DNA from: Parabacteroides timonensis
GTDB lineage: Bacteria; Bacteroidota; Bacteroidia; Bacteroidales; Tannerellaceae
Length of the DNA stretch: 64,000 bases
Reading direction: 5' to 3'
Assembly: GCF_900128505.1 (NCBI RefSeq)
Contig: NZ_LT669941.1
Location: forward strand, 4,134,544 to 4,198,543
How positions within the stretch are numbered: position 1 is the stretch's first letter; each line of letters starts with the position of its first letter. Under the pieces are notes generated by a model, which saw nothing but the letters and a program-made list of their open reading frames with translations, ran no database searches and was not told the DNA's origin. Positions 35,572-42,629 of the stretch are shown here, piece after piece. A program made the position numbers and the translations under genes.

Positions 35572-36261
35572 TCAAATAAGTCCTTTTATCTGGTCGGCAG
35601 TCTGGTGCTCTATGGTGGAGTAGAGTAGTTGCTGGAGCATTCCGAATTGATCCTGGGAATAGCTGCGAGCTATTGTTCCGTTGTTGATGTGGTGGATATA
35701 GTCGCAACCGGATGTCAATGTCTCGAAAACATGTGAAGTAACCAGGACTGTTTTTCCTTTTTCCCGTAGCTGTTGCAGAATGAGTGTTAGTATATGGGCA
35801 CTTTCCAGGTCCAATCCGTTGAAAGGCTCGTCCAGGATCAGGATAGGCTTATCCGGTTTGAGGACACCCAGCAAAGCCAGTTTCTTCTTCATTCCTGTGG
35901 AATAGTTCTCCGTGATATCATCCAATGGAATACAGAATAGTTTCTGCCAACTGTCCAGCTGAAAACCATTTTTCCCGGCCGGGAAAAGGTTGAGGTATTC
36001 GCGGCCTGTCATATAAGGGTAGAAATAGTTTTCTGCCTCCAGATAAGCAATATCCCGTCTTTGCAAAGGACTGTCATCGTAAAGGATATCACCTTTCACC
36101 GGACGGATGAAGCCATACAGCGTATTCAGCAAGGTGGTTTTACCCGCACCGTTCAGGCCGACCAGACCGTGTATTTTACCCGGTTCCATCGAAAGGTTGA
36201 TCCCTTTCAGTATCAATGACTCCTTTTTATATTCAACTTCCAGGTTCCGGATTGTAAGCAT
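35572..36261 (-). CDS. ABC transporter ATP-binding protein
   Basis: Nucleotide-binding subunit of 229 residues. Walker A GLNGAGKTT near residue 36, a Q-loop-region tyrosine segment, signature YSTGMKKKLALL, Walker B LILDEPFNGLD and a switch His in LVTSHV are all present. It is the CcmA/DRA type used with small permeases. Its start overlaps the permease 3' end by 29 bp, so the two are co-translated. Substrate unknown; a role in export of a lipid, peptide or drug is only a general possibility for this group. Confidence 0.92.
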   Translation of the reverse strand: MLTIRNLEVEYKKESLILKGINLSMEPGKIHGLVGLNGAGKTTLLNTLYGFIRPVKGDILYDDSPLQRRDIAYLEAENYFYPYMTGREYLNLFPAGKNGFQLDSWQKLFCIPLDDITENYSTGMKKKLALLGVLKPDKPILILDEPFNGLDLESAHILTLILQQLREKGKTVLVTSHVFETLTSGCDYIHHINNGTIARSYSQDQFGMLQQLLYSTIEHQTADQIKGLI

Positions 36262-37195
36262 ATAAGTAAGTATTTAAATTCCGGCAGGCTGCCAGATAGT
36301 TTCTGATCAGAAAAAACAGGATAACAGGAGTGAGTATCGGCATAAATATGCTGAATATCGCTATGGCAATAGGTATCTGGCCTGCCGTTATCCTGCTATC
36401 CGGCCAGTAGTAAGCATATTTCGTTGTGACAAATAACAGGATATTCAGTGTAATCCCTATCAGGAAAGTAAGTATAAGCCACCAATGTGCCGGATATAAG
36501 CAGATATATACTACGCAGACCGGAACTATTGCATACAGCGGCAACCTTAGGTTTAAGAGCAGTTTCCGGTGCAGGAAACGCCTGGCTGGCTTTTCCATCG
36601 TAAATAGTATCTGTTGAGACTCCGAATAACGGAACATTTCAGAGATAAAGACCGTGAGAAACCAGAGCGAAGCCAACGAAGCAAAAGGTAATAACAATCC
36701 GATCCAGGCACTGATATAAAGAACCAATAATAAGCCACCGTATTGTCGTATCCCCGAACGTATTTCGAAGGCCTCTGCGGGGAGCCATCCGGGTACGGAT
36801 ATACCCTGTTTTGTACGATGAAACGGCTGTTTTATGAAACTGATACCTATACAACCTATCGGAATAATAAACGCGATATACCAATAAAAATGTAGTAGTA
36901 AAATGAAGATAACCGGCAGGGATAACAGTAAATAATCCATGCCGAACACCTTCCATGCTTTCTCTTCCGCATGTAAAATGAAATGATAATCTTTCCTCCG
37001 CAGCTGTAGCAACGACAAAAGAGCCAATAGGACTGCCGTTATGATCAAGGCTCCTTTCGGTTCTTTCGAAAGTTCAAACAATGCAATCCCGGCTATCAGT
37101 AAAATACCTGTTAATATAATCAGATAGATAACAGGTATTTCGCGGATAAACTTTTCGAACTGGCGAAGTCGGAAACGAAGGAATGCGCTGTTCAT
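36233..37195 (-). CDS. Membrane protein, probable ABC permease partner
   Basis: Integral membrane protein of 320 residues with about eight to nine hydrophobic segments, for example VIYLIILTGILLIAGIALF, LIITAVLLALLSLL and the C-terminal IAIFSIFMPILTPVILFFLI. No conserved family was recognised. Overlap with the ATP-binding gene on the same strand strongly suggests it is the membrane half of that transporter. A -7 box lies 27 bp upstream of its ATG. Confidence 0.75.
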   Translation of the reverse strand: MNSAFLRFRLRQFEKFIREIPVIYLIILTGILLIAGIALFELSKEPKGALIITAVLLALLSLLQLRRKDYHFILHAEEKAWKVFGMDYLLLSLPVIFILLLHFYWYIAFIIPIGCIGISFIKQPFHRTKQGISVPGWLPAEAFEIRSGIRQYGGLLLVLYISAWIGLLLPFASLASLWFLTVFISEMFRYSESQQILFTMEKPARRFLHRKLLLNLRLPLYAIVPVCVVYICLYPAHWWLILTFLIGITLNILLFVTTKYAYYWPDSRITAGQIPIAIAIFSIFMPILTPVILFFLIRNYLAACRNLNTYLYAYNPEPGS

Positions 37196-37221
37196 ATATG
37201 GGTCTTTAAAATGTACCGGAA

Positions 37222-37229
37222 CAAATGTA
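37222..37229 (-). promoter_or_regulatory. Bacteroidetes -7 box for the ABC transporter pair
   Basis: TACATTTG on the minus strand, 27 bp upstream of the permease ATG at 37195. Confidence 0.45.
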
Positions 37230-37251
37230 GGGAATTTTTATCTATTACCGT

Positions 37252-37395
37252 TTAGAAGTAAAAACGAATTCCCACATCGAACGTCAGGCGGAATATACCC
37301 GTTCGTTCGTCCTTCGACTTGTTGTAATTCGTATCCTGTTCGGGTAATGAACTTTCTTTTTGTTGTATCAGAAGGATATTATCCCTATATTTCAT
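37252..37395 (-). pseudogene. C-terminal remnant of an outer-membrane beta-barrel protein
   Basis: A 47-codon frame (ATG at 37395, stop at 37252) ending in GIFRLTFDVGIRFYF. The alternating hydrophobic pattern and final Phe are typical of the last strand of outer-membrane barrels. It is preceded by an in-frame stop codon, has no signal peptide and no upstream part of a barrel gene, so it looks like the tail of a deleted gene. Confidence 0.5.
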
Positions 37396-37461
37396 CCACT
37401 AAATCATACCTTTCATTATCAGGGATTATCCCATCCTTGCCTTACAAACAAACGGTACATT

Positions 37462-37555
37462 TTGGTTGCCGATAATTGTCGACAAGCCTGTTGATAATTA
37501 TCGACAAGCTTGTTGACAATTGTGAGCAAGCCTGTCGACAATTATCGGCAGCCAA
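37462..37555. repeat. 22-bp-period array closed by 23-bp inverted repeats
   Basis: Units start at 37471, 37493, 37515 and 37537. Units 1 and 2 agree at 20 of 22 positions (both begin GATAATT and share CGACAAGC); unit 3 matches unit 1 at 17; unit 4 is partial. The whole block is bounded by inverted arms 37462-37484 and 37533-37555 that match at 22 of 23 positions. The core of unit 1 is the palindrome GTCGAC. Confidence 0.7.
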
Positions 37556-37566
37556 TTACTTCGGCA

Positions 37567-37625
37567 TGTCCTGTCCTGAAATAAGCAGGTAAATAACCAA
37601 AGTAAGCTTCTTTCAGAACAGGACA
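37567..37625. repeat. 20-bp stem-loop downstream of the wHTH gene
   Basis: Arms 37567-37586 and 37606-37625 pair at 18 of 20 positions around a 19-nt loop. It lies 14 bp after the stop of the minus-strand winged-helix gene, so it may end that transcript, but no T-run follows the stem. Confidence 0.5.
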
Positions 37626-37638
37626 GTCGATGAAAATA

Positions 37639-37887
37639 TTATTCTTGTTTAACCAGCTTGTAACCGATTTTGGGAATTGTGACAAGCTCCAACTGATTAT
37701 CTTCTGATAAATACTTACGTAGCTTAGCTATATAGTTATTCAGGCTTTGTTCGCTACTATATCCATCTTCCCATAATTCCCGTTCTATTTGTTCGCGTGT
37801 AACTGGCTGATTCATGTTTAATGCCAGCAATTTTAGTAGTTTACATTCGAAGAGGCTCAACTTCTTGACGACTTCATCCTTTTTCAT
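37639..37887 (-). CDS. OmpR-type winged-helix domain, detached half of a response regulator
   Basis: An 82-codon frame from the ATG at 37887 encoding a Trans_reg_C winged helix: LSLFECKLLKLLALNMNQPVTREQIERELW, then SLNNYIAKLRKYL and the wing VTIPKIGYKLV. It is in the same reading frame as the receiver gene upstream, separated only by the TGA at 37921-37923. Residues between the stop and the ATG (CFTLNTEENLL) are the normal first strand of such a domain. It is therefore the DNA-binding half of a full-length regulator. Re-initiation at 37887 would give a domain lacking its first strand and receiver, so a functional product is doubtful. Confidence 0.85.
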   Translation of the reverse strand: MKKDEVVKKLSLFECKLLKLLALNMNQPVTREQIERELWEDGYSSEQSLNNYIAKLRKYLSEDNQLELVTIPKIGYKLVKQE

Positions 37888-37920
37888 CAATAAGTTTTCT
37901 TCTGTATTCAGCGTAAAACA

Positions 37921-38310
37921 TCATGCTTCAATTCCTTTCGAATGGAAAGATGCGGAATGCCTTTGGATGTAAGCCAGCAACTCCTCGATTTCAAAAGGTT
38001 TTTTCAGATAGGCAATTCCTCCGGCATTCAAGGCTTTCACAACTTTCTCACTGTCGATGTGTGAAGATACGAAAAGGATTGGTATTTCAGGTGCTATAGC
38101 TTTTATTTCAGGAGTGGCGTCGATGCCGTTTTTCTTTCCTATTTCAACGTCAAGTATAATAATATCCGGTTTCAGTTCTTGTATAACAGACCTGATTGCT
38201 GTCAAAGAAGTTTGGTAATACGCTTCATAACCAGAGGCGTTTAAGGCCATCATAACAATATTACCCAGTGTAATATCGTCATCAACAAATAACACTTTAA
38301 TTTTATTCAT
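37921..38310 (-). CDS. Response regulator receiver domain, cut short by in-frame stop
   Basis: A 129-residue CheY-like receiver with phospho-acceptor Asp54 in IILDVEIGKK, acidic pair in FVDDD, and conserved Lys in YLKKPFEIEELL. It ends a few residues into the linker at a TGA. Reading past that codon continues directly into a winged helix, making a normal OmpR-family regulator of about 223 codons. The kinase gene lies 11 bp upstream on the same strand, so these form a two-component pair. The single stop suggests recent inactivation, although the receiver alone could still be made. Confidence 0.88.
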   Translation of the reverse strand: MNKIKVLFVDDDITLGNIVMMALNASGYEAYYQTSLTAIRSVIQELKPDIIILDVEIGKKNGIDATPEIKAIAPEIPILFVSSHIDSEKVVKALNAGGIAYLKKPFEIEELLAYIQRHSASFHSKGIEA

Positions 38311-38321
38311 AATTCATTGAT

Positions 38322-39548
38322 TTAAGAAAGAGGTAGAGTAAATGTAAATACACAGCCTTTACTATTTTCGCCGCTTGTCATTTTTATTTCTCCACCGTGT
38401 TCGGTTATTATATATCTTGCCTGTGCTAGCCCTATGCCGTGCCCCTTTTGAGTTTGCTCTTCATTCCTGGGGACCTGATAGAATTGCGTAAATAGTTTTT
38501 TTCTATGTTGGGGTTCAATGCCCCAGCCGTTGTCCTTTACAGAGACTTGGAGCTTATTATTGGTTGCTGACATTACAACTTTCACAATTACGTTGTCATC
38601 CGAATATTTCAATGAATTCTCGATCAGGTTCCGAATAACGTTCTCTATATACATTGAGTCGGCAAATACAGTATTATCTGCTGATAATTCATTAATCATC
38701 TCGATGGTATGGGACTTACCCTGATAAAGAAGGTCAAGCTCTTCTTTTATTGTTTCTACTATAGCGGGAATATTTACTTTCGTTTTATTCAATATTATTT
38801 TTTGTCTGTCTTCTCTTGCCGAAATGAGTAAAGATTCTATGTTGTATACCAGATGTTTAACCCCCATTTGGCTATTTTCTATCACTTTCTTTTTATCAGG
38901 ATTCATTTCGCTCATTTTAAACCAACTCAACATCGTAATAATGCTGTTTAGTGGAGCTTTAAGGTCATGTATCGTACCGTTTACACTTGCTTCACGTTTA
39001 AGAAGCAGGTCTGTTCTTTTTTTAATACCAACTAATTGAATGTATAAGCATAACAGGACGATCAACATCAAAGAAGCTGATAAAGATAATGTCAGGATTT
39101 GCTGCTTAATGAAATCAGACATTGGAATGTCAGCCTTTATTTGCAAATACTGTAAGCTTTGACTTCCTAAAGGGTAGAGTTCCGAACTATACACAGGATT
39201 ATTATTATCCAGATTTCCTATAGAGTCGGTTAAAACCTTGTTTTGGTCATAAGTTAGGAACCGGTGATTAAAATCTGGTTTGGAAGACTCTATAAAGAGG
39301 CTATCCAATATCGTTAGATTTATAGGTTTACCTTTTTTTAAAGCAGCATCCTGTTGAAATAAGTCAAAGACATCGCCTGTTGTTTGTGCCAGACCTTCTT
39401 TTCTCATCTTTGTAATATCCAGAGTATCACCATCACTAATAGGTGATATTTTTAGAAGGCTATCTCTCTCTTCTGGAGTCATATCTGAAGCCATCTTTAG
39501 ATAAAGATGTTCTTCTCCTTTTTGAAAGATTTTAAATGTCAATTTCAA
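38322..39548 (-). CDS. Sensor histidine kinase lacking its 5' end
   Basis: Two-component kinase whose C-terminal parts are intact: transmembrane helix near 150-172, HisKA with GTIHDLKAPLNSI (His194), N-box IENSLKYSD, G1 DNGWGIE and G2 GHGIGLAQ. The frame opens at a TTG (39548), the first ATG is at 39494, and a stop lies just upstream. The first 145 residues look like the periplasmic sensor loop, ending LGSQSLQYLQIKADIPMSDF, but there is no first transmembrane helix or signal, so topology is broken. The 5' part was evidently removed at a junction near 39.54 kb, where the facing gene is also truncated. Probably a pseudogene. Confidence 0.8.
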   Translation of the reverse strand: MKLTFKIFQKGEEHLYLKMASDMTPEERDSLLKISPISDGDTLDITKMRKEGLAQTTGDVFDLFQQDAALKKGKPINLTILDSLFIESSKPDFNHRFLTYDQNKVLTDSIGNLDNNNPVYSSELYPLGSQSLQYLQIKADIPMSDFIKQQILTLSLSASLMLIVLLCLYIQLVGIKKRTDLLLKREASVNGTIHDLKAPLNSIITMLSWFKMSEMNPDKKKVIENSQMGVKHLVYNIESLLISAREDRQKIILNKTKVNIPAIVETIKEELDLLYQGKSHTIEMINELSADNTVFADSMYIENVIRNLIENSLKYSDDNVIVKVVMSATNNKLQVSVKDNGWGIEPQHRKKLFTQFYQVPRNEEQTQKGHGIGLAQARYIITEHGGEIKMTSGENSKGCVFTFTLPLS

Positions 39549-40253
39549 ATAACATTAGATGGGGATGAGAAACGACATAATAAGATTCGATTCTTTAAAC
39601 ACAGTGAGAAAGGTACCTATAAATTGGTTGTAAATAATATATATAGAATAGAAAAGCTTATTCCCCACTGTAAAACTTGGATTAGAATCAATTTTGATGA
39701 TAAAACTCTTATGGGATTTCAGAAAATACTCGACGATTTATCTTTGCTTGATAGAACTAGAAATCATTTGATTTTAAGAAAAGTGTGGCAATTTCCTATG
39801 CGAAATATAAATAAGGATCTTATTCTTAATGCATTACAAATGGCTATGGATAGATGTTTTGCAATTGATTACTATACATTACCTATATATAATCTTTGTT
39901 TTGCTGATAGAGAGAATGAAGTTTTATTTAATTATGATGGAAAGGTTTTTAAGTGTTCTACTTTGGAGTCATTTGATGAAGAACACGTGGAGGGTAAGGT
40001 TAATGAGGAAACAGGAAAGGTCGAGTGGAATATAAATAAGATTTCAAAAAAGATGCTACAACGTTCCCCTGACAGATGTTTGAAATGCAAAATATTCCCT
40101 GTTTGTTTAGGGCCATGCAGTAAAAATTCGACTCAAGGAGATAATTTCAGTTGCATGGTTGATGAGATTGGATTATCAATGGATGAATTTATTTTCTTTT
40201 GTTTTAAACAAGAACAAAATCAAAAGAAAATATTTAAAGAAATAGAAGTATGA
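39507..40253 (+). CDS. SPASM-domain peptide maturase fragment (radical SAM core missing)
   Basis: A 248-residue frame carrying the second part of a radical SAM/SPASM RiPP maturase. QITLDGDEKRHNKIR near residues 14-27 is a mid-barrel segment of such enzymes. The SPASM domain is complete: Cys131, Gly145-x4-Cys150, then Cys201-x2-Cys204-x5-Cys210-x3-Cys214, and Cys226. The N-terminal CxxxCxxC site for the radical SAM cluster is absent. The first residues (MFFSFLKDFK) are encoded by DNA that is antisense to the kinase gene, so the gene is a fusion joint, not a natural start. Enzyme activity is not expected. An OM-barrel gene and peptide exporter follow. Confidence 0.8.
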   Translation: MFFSFLKDFKCQFQITLDGDEKRHNKIRFFKHSEKGTYKLVVNNIYRIEKLIPHCKTWIRINFDDKTLMGFQKILDDLSLLDRTRNHLILRKVWQFPMRNINKDLILNALQMAMDRCFAIDYYTLPIYNLCFADRENEVLFNYDGKVFKCSTLESFDEEHVEGKVNEETGKVEWNINKISKKMLQRSPDRCLKCKIFPVCLGPCSKNSTQGDNFSCMVDEIGLSMDEFIFFCFKQEQNQKKIFKEIEV

Positions 40254-40325
40254 CCATCTGTTAATATGCAACCTGACTCATTTTGTCTCGTCTTGTAAAG
40301 TAAAGGTTCTAAAAATAGAATATAT

Positions 40326-42629
40326 ATGAAAAAGATTATTTGCCTACTTTTTGGTCTGCTCTTTAGCTTTGCCTCTTATTGCCAACATGTGATTAATGGC
40401 TATGTATGCGATACAGAGGGAAATCCGTTGCCGGGTGTCAATGTTTTACTTTATGCGGAAAAAGACACGATGAAATATGAGAGAGGAGGAGCGACCACTG
40501 CGGAAGGTTTTTATCAATTATCAGATGTAAAAGACGGCAAATACCATTTGCAGGCTTCTATGCTGGGATTTGAACCAATGAAAAAAGCATTGGAAATATC
40601 CGGTAGTTCTGTTTTTTTAGACACCTTGAAAATGGAGGCTACCGTAGAGTCTTTGGAGGAAATTGTCGTTACTTCCAGTACGATTCATGTATTAGGTGAT
40701 AAAAATGTAAAAATATTTACTATTGATGAGCGGAAAAGAGCTTCCTCTGCTTTAGATTTAATGAAAAATATTCCTCAAATATCTTTTGATAATGCTAATA
40801 ATATGCTTGTAAATATCAAAGGAAAGCAAATTCTGATACTCTGTGATGGCGCAAAGGCCAACGAAGTGGATTTGATGGGATTACGTCCTGAAAATATACA
40901 GAAAGCGGAATATTATGCAAATCCGCCTCAAAAATATATGGATTCGGGATATGATGCGGTTCTGTTTGTGATCACCAAACCTTCTAGAGAAAAAGGTGGA
41001 TATATTTCCGCTGATTTAAAGAACAGTTTTACAACCGGATTTGGAACGAATATCATACAAGGAAACTATAGTTCTGGTGATAACGATTATATGCTTCGTT
41101 ACTTTATAGATTACCGCGATTTGAATAAAAATAAATATTCTCAATCGTACAGTTATCGTTTAAATACGGATGATGTATATGATCTGGAGAAGAAAGGGGA
41201 AAATGGAGACTATGTCGGGCAGTATCACATTGTCAGTGCATCCTATTCCAGAAGTAAAGCAGATAATTTTCTATTTAGGGCAATGACAAATTTATCTGTG
41301 AATCCAGGTAAAGAAGACTATCCCCAGCTTTTGTCAGGTATCCGTAACAATCAACCGATTGTGGACGAACTTTCTAATTTATATGTCAAAACAAACTATT
41401 TGTCGCCCAATTTGGATTTATACTTCTCAAAGAAAATGCGTTCTGATCAGGAGGTATCATTGAATGTGGTGAATACATATTACAACTCCAGTTCTGATCG
41501 TTTACTTGGCTTTGAGAAGGAAGGTATCTATACGAACCTGAGAAGTAAATCTTATTCATTGATTGCTGAAGGTGAATATCGAAAAAAATTCTCAGAAAAT
41601 GAACTGAGTGCAGGGGCTAAATACTTTTATAAAACACTTGATGAGCGGTATCAGCAAGATGGCAACGGTTATTCGAAAGATAATTACTCGTATCATAATC
41701 TCTATATGTATGCAGACTTTACCGCACAACTAAATAAATTCTCCTATACGATAGGTTTCGGTGGTGAGCAGGATTGGCTGAGAACGAATACTTTTTTTGT
41801 TTGTAAACCCAATTTAAGAGTGTCTTATAAATTCGATGATTATTCATCCTTAAAGCTTCGATCCTCGATGCATTCATATATTCCTGATATATCCTTGTTA
41901 ACCAATAATCCGGTCTATATTGATTCTTCATTTATCAGTATAGGAAATCCGGATTTGAAGCCCTATTATAAGTTGGAAAACAGTTTGCTTTACGCCTATA
42001 ACAGATCTAATGTTTATGCTGAGGCAACAATAGGTTACAGTTATCTGCACAAGCCTTATTTCCCTGTTTTTGAAGTCGATCACGAAGTGGCTCAAAAAGT
42101 GTATAAAAACATCGATCATATGGATGTATATACTGCTGAGCTTTATTTGAGCTGGAAGTTGACGAGCTTTTTGAAAGCTTCTGCTTACTACCGGTTAGCT
42201 TATCGGAAGTCACAAATTGAGGGTAAAAAGTATGATCACTTGGATCATTTAATAAATCTGGATGTATCAGCCTATTATAAGGATTTTACGCTAAACGGAT
42301 TGGTTATACTGAGAAATAAGGAATTAAATGGTATGGTTTTGGAAAAAACGCATAACTATTATTCTGTGGATTTGACATGGAAAAGGAATGATTTGGGTCT
42401 GTCGTTAGTGTGTTTATTTATGCATGATCCGTACATCATGCAAACGGCTAACGGTTCGCCTGTATTTTACAAGGAGACAAAAGCGTGGAATAATTATAAA
42501 GGCATGACATATATAAAGCTAACTTACACGCTTCCTTTCGGAAAGAAGGTGAAACGTTCGATGAAGCAACGTTTATATAACTCAGACAACGATTCCGGTA
42601 TTTATATTGATAACAAAACGAAATTATGA
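40326..42629 (+). CDS. Outer-membrane beta-barrel protein, TonB-receptor-like, with carboxypeptidase-like N domain
   Basis: Exported outer-membrane protein of 767 residues: signal peptide (to about residue 19, SYC), a carboxypeptidase-regulatory-like domain (INGYVCDTEGNPLPGVNVLLY), a plug-like segment near 125-215 (ERKRASSALDLMKNIPQISF), then a barrel ending with KLTYTLPFGKKVKRSM. It resembles the CarboxypepD_reg/OMP_b-brl_3 family rather than SusC. It shares an ATGA overlap with the exporter gene, so its role is tied to peptide export or uptake. It appears intact, and its AT-rich composition differs from the flanking glycan loci. Confidence 0.82.
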   Translation: MKKIICLLFGLLFSFASYCQHVINGYVCDTEGNPLPGVNVLLYAEKDTMKYERGGATTAEGFYQLSDVKDGKYHLQASMLGFEPMKKALEISGSSVFLDTLKMEATVESLEEIVVTSSTIHVLGDKNVKIFTIDERKRASSALDLMKNIPQISFDNANNMLVNIKGKQILILCDGAKANEVDLMGLRPENIQKAEYYANPPQKYMDSGYDAVLFVITKPSREKGGYISADLKNSFTTGFGTNIIQGNYSSGDNDYMLRYFIDYRDLNKNKYSQSYSYRLNTDDVYDLEKKGENGDYVGQYHIVSASYSRSKADNFLFRAMTNLSVNPGKEDYPQLLSGIRNNQPIVDELSNLYVKTNYLSPNLDLYFSKKMRSDQEVSLNVVNTYYNSSSDRLLGFEKEGIYTNLRSKSYSLIAEGEYRKKFSENELSAGAKYFYKTLDERYQQDGNGYSKDNYSYHNLYMYADFTAQLNKFSYTIGFGGEQDWLRTNTFFVCKPNLRVSYKFDDYSSLKLRSSMHSYIPDISLLTNNPVYIDSSFISIGNPDLKPYYKLENSLLYAYNRSNVYAEATIGYSYLHKPYFPVFEVDHEVAQKVYKNIDHMDVYTAELYLSWKLTSFLKASAYYRLAYRKSQIEGKKYDHLDHLINLDVSAYYKDFTLNGLVILRNKELNGMVLEKTHNYYSVDLTWKRNDLGLSLVCLFMHDPYIMQTANGSPVFYKETKAWNNYKGMTYIKLTYTLPFGKKVKRSMKQRLYNSDNDSGIYIDNKTKL

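Noticed and set aside
37921..37923. TGA as selenocysteine codon or programmed readthrough in the response regulator
   Set aside because: The position is a linker residue with no reason for selenocysteine, and no SECIS-like stem was seen just after it. A nonsense mutation or separate halves is simpler.
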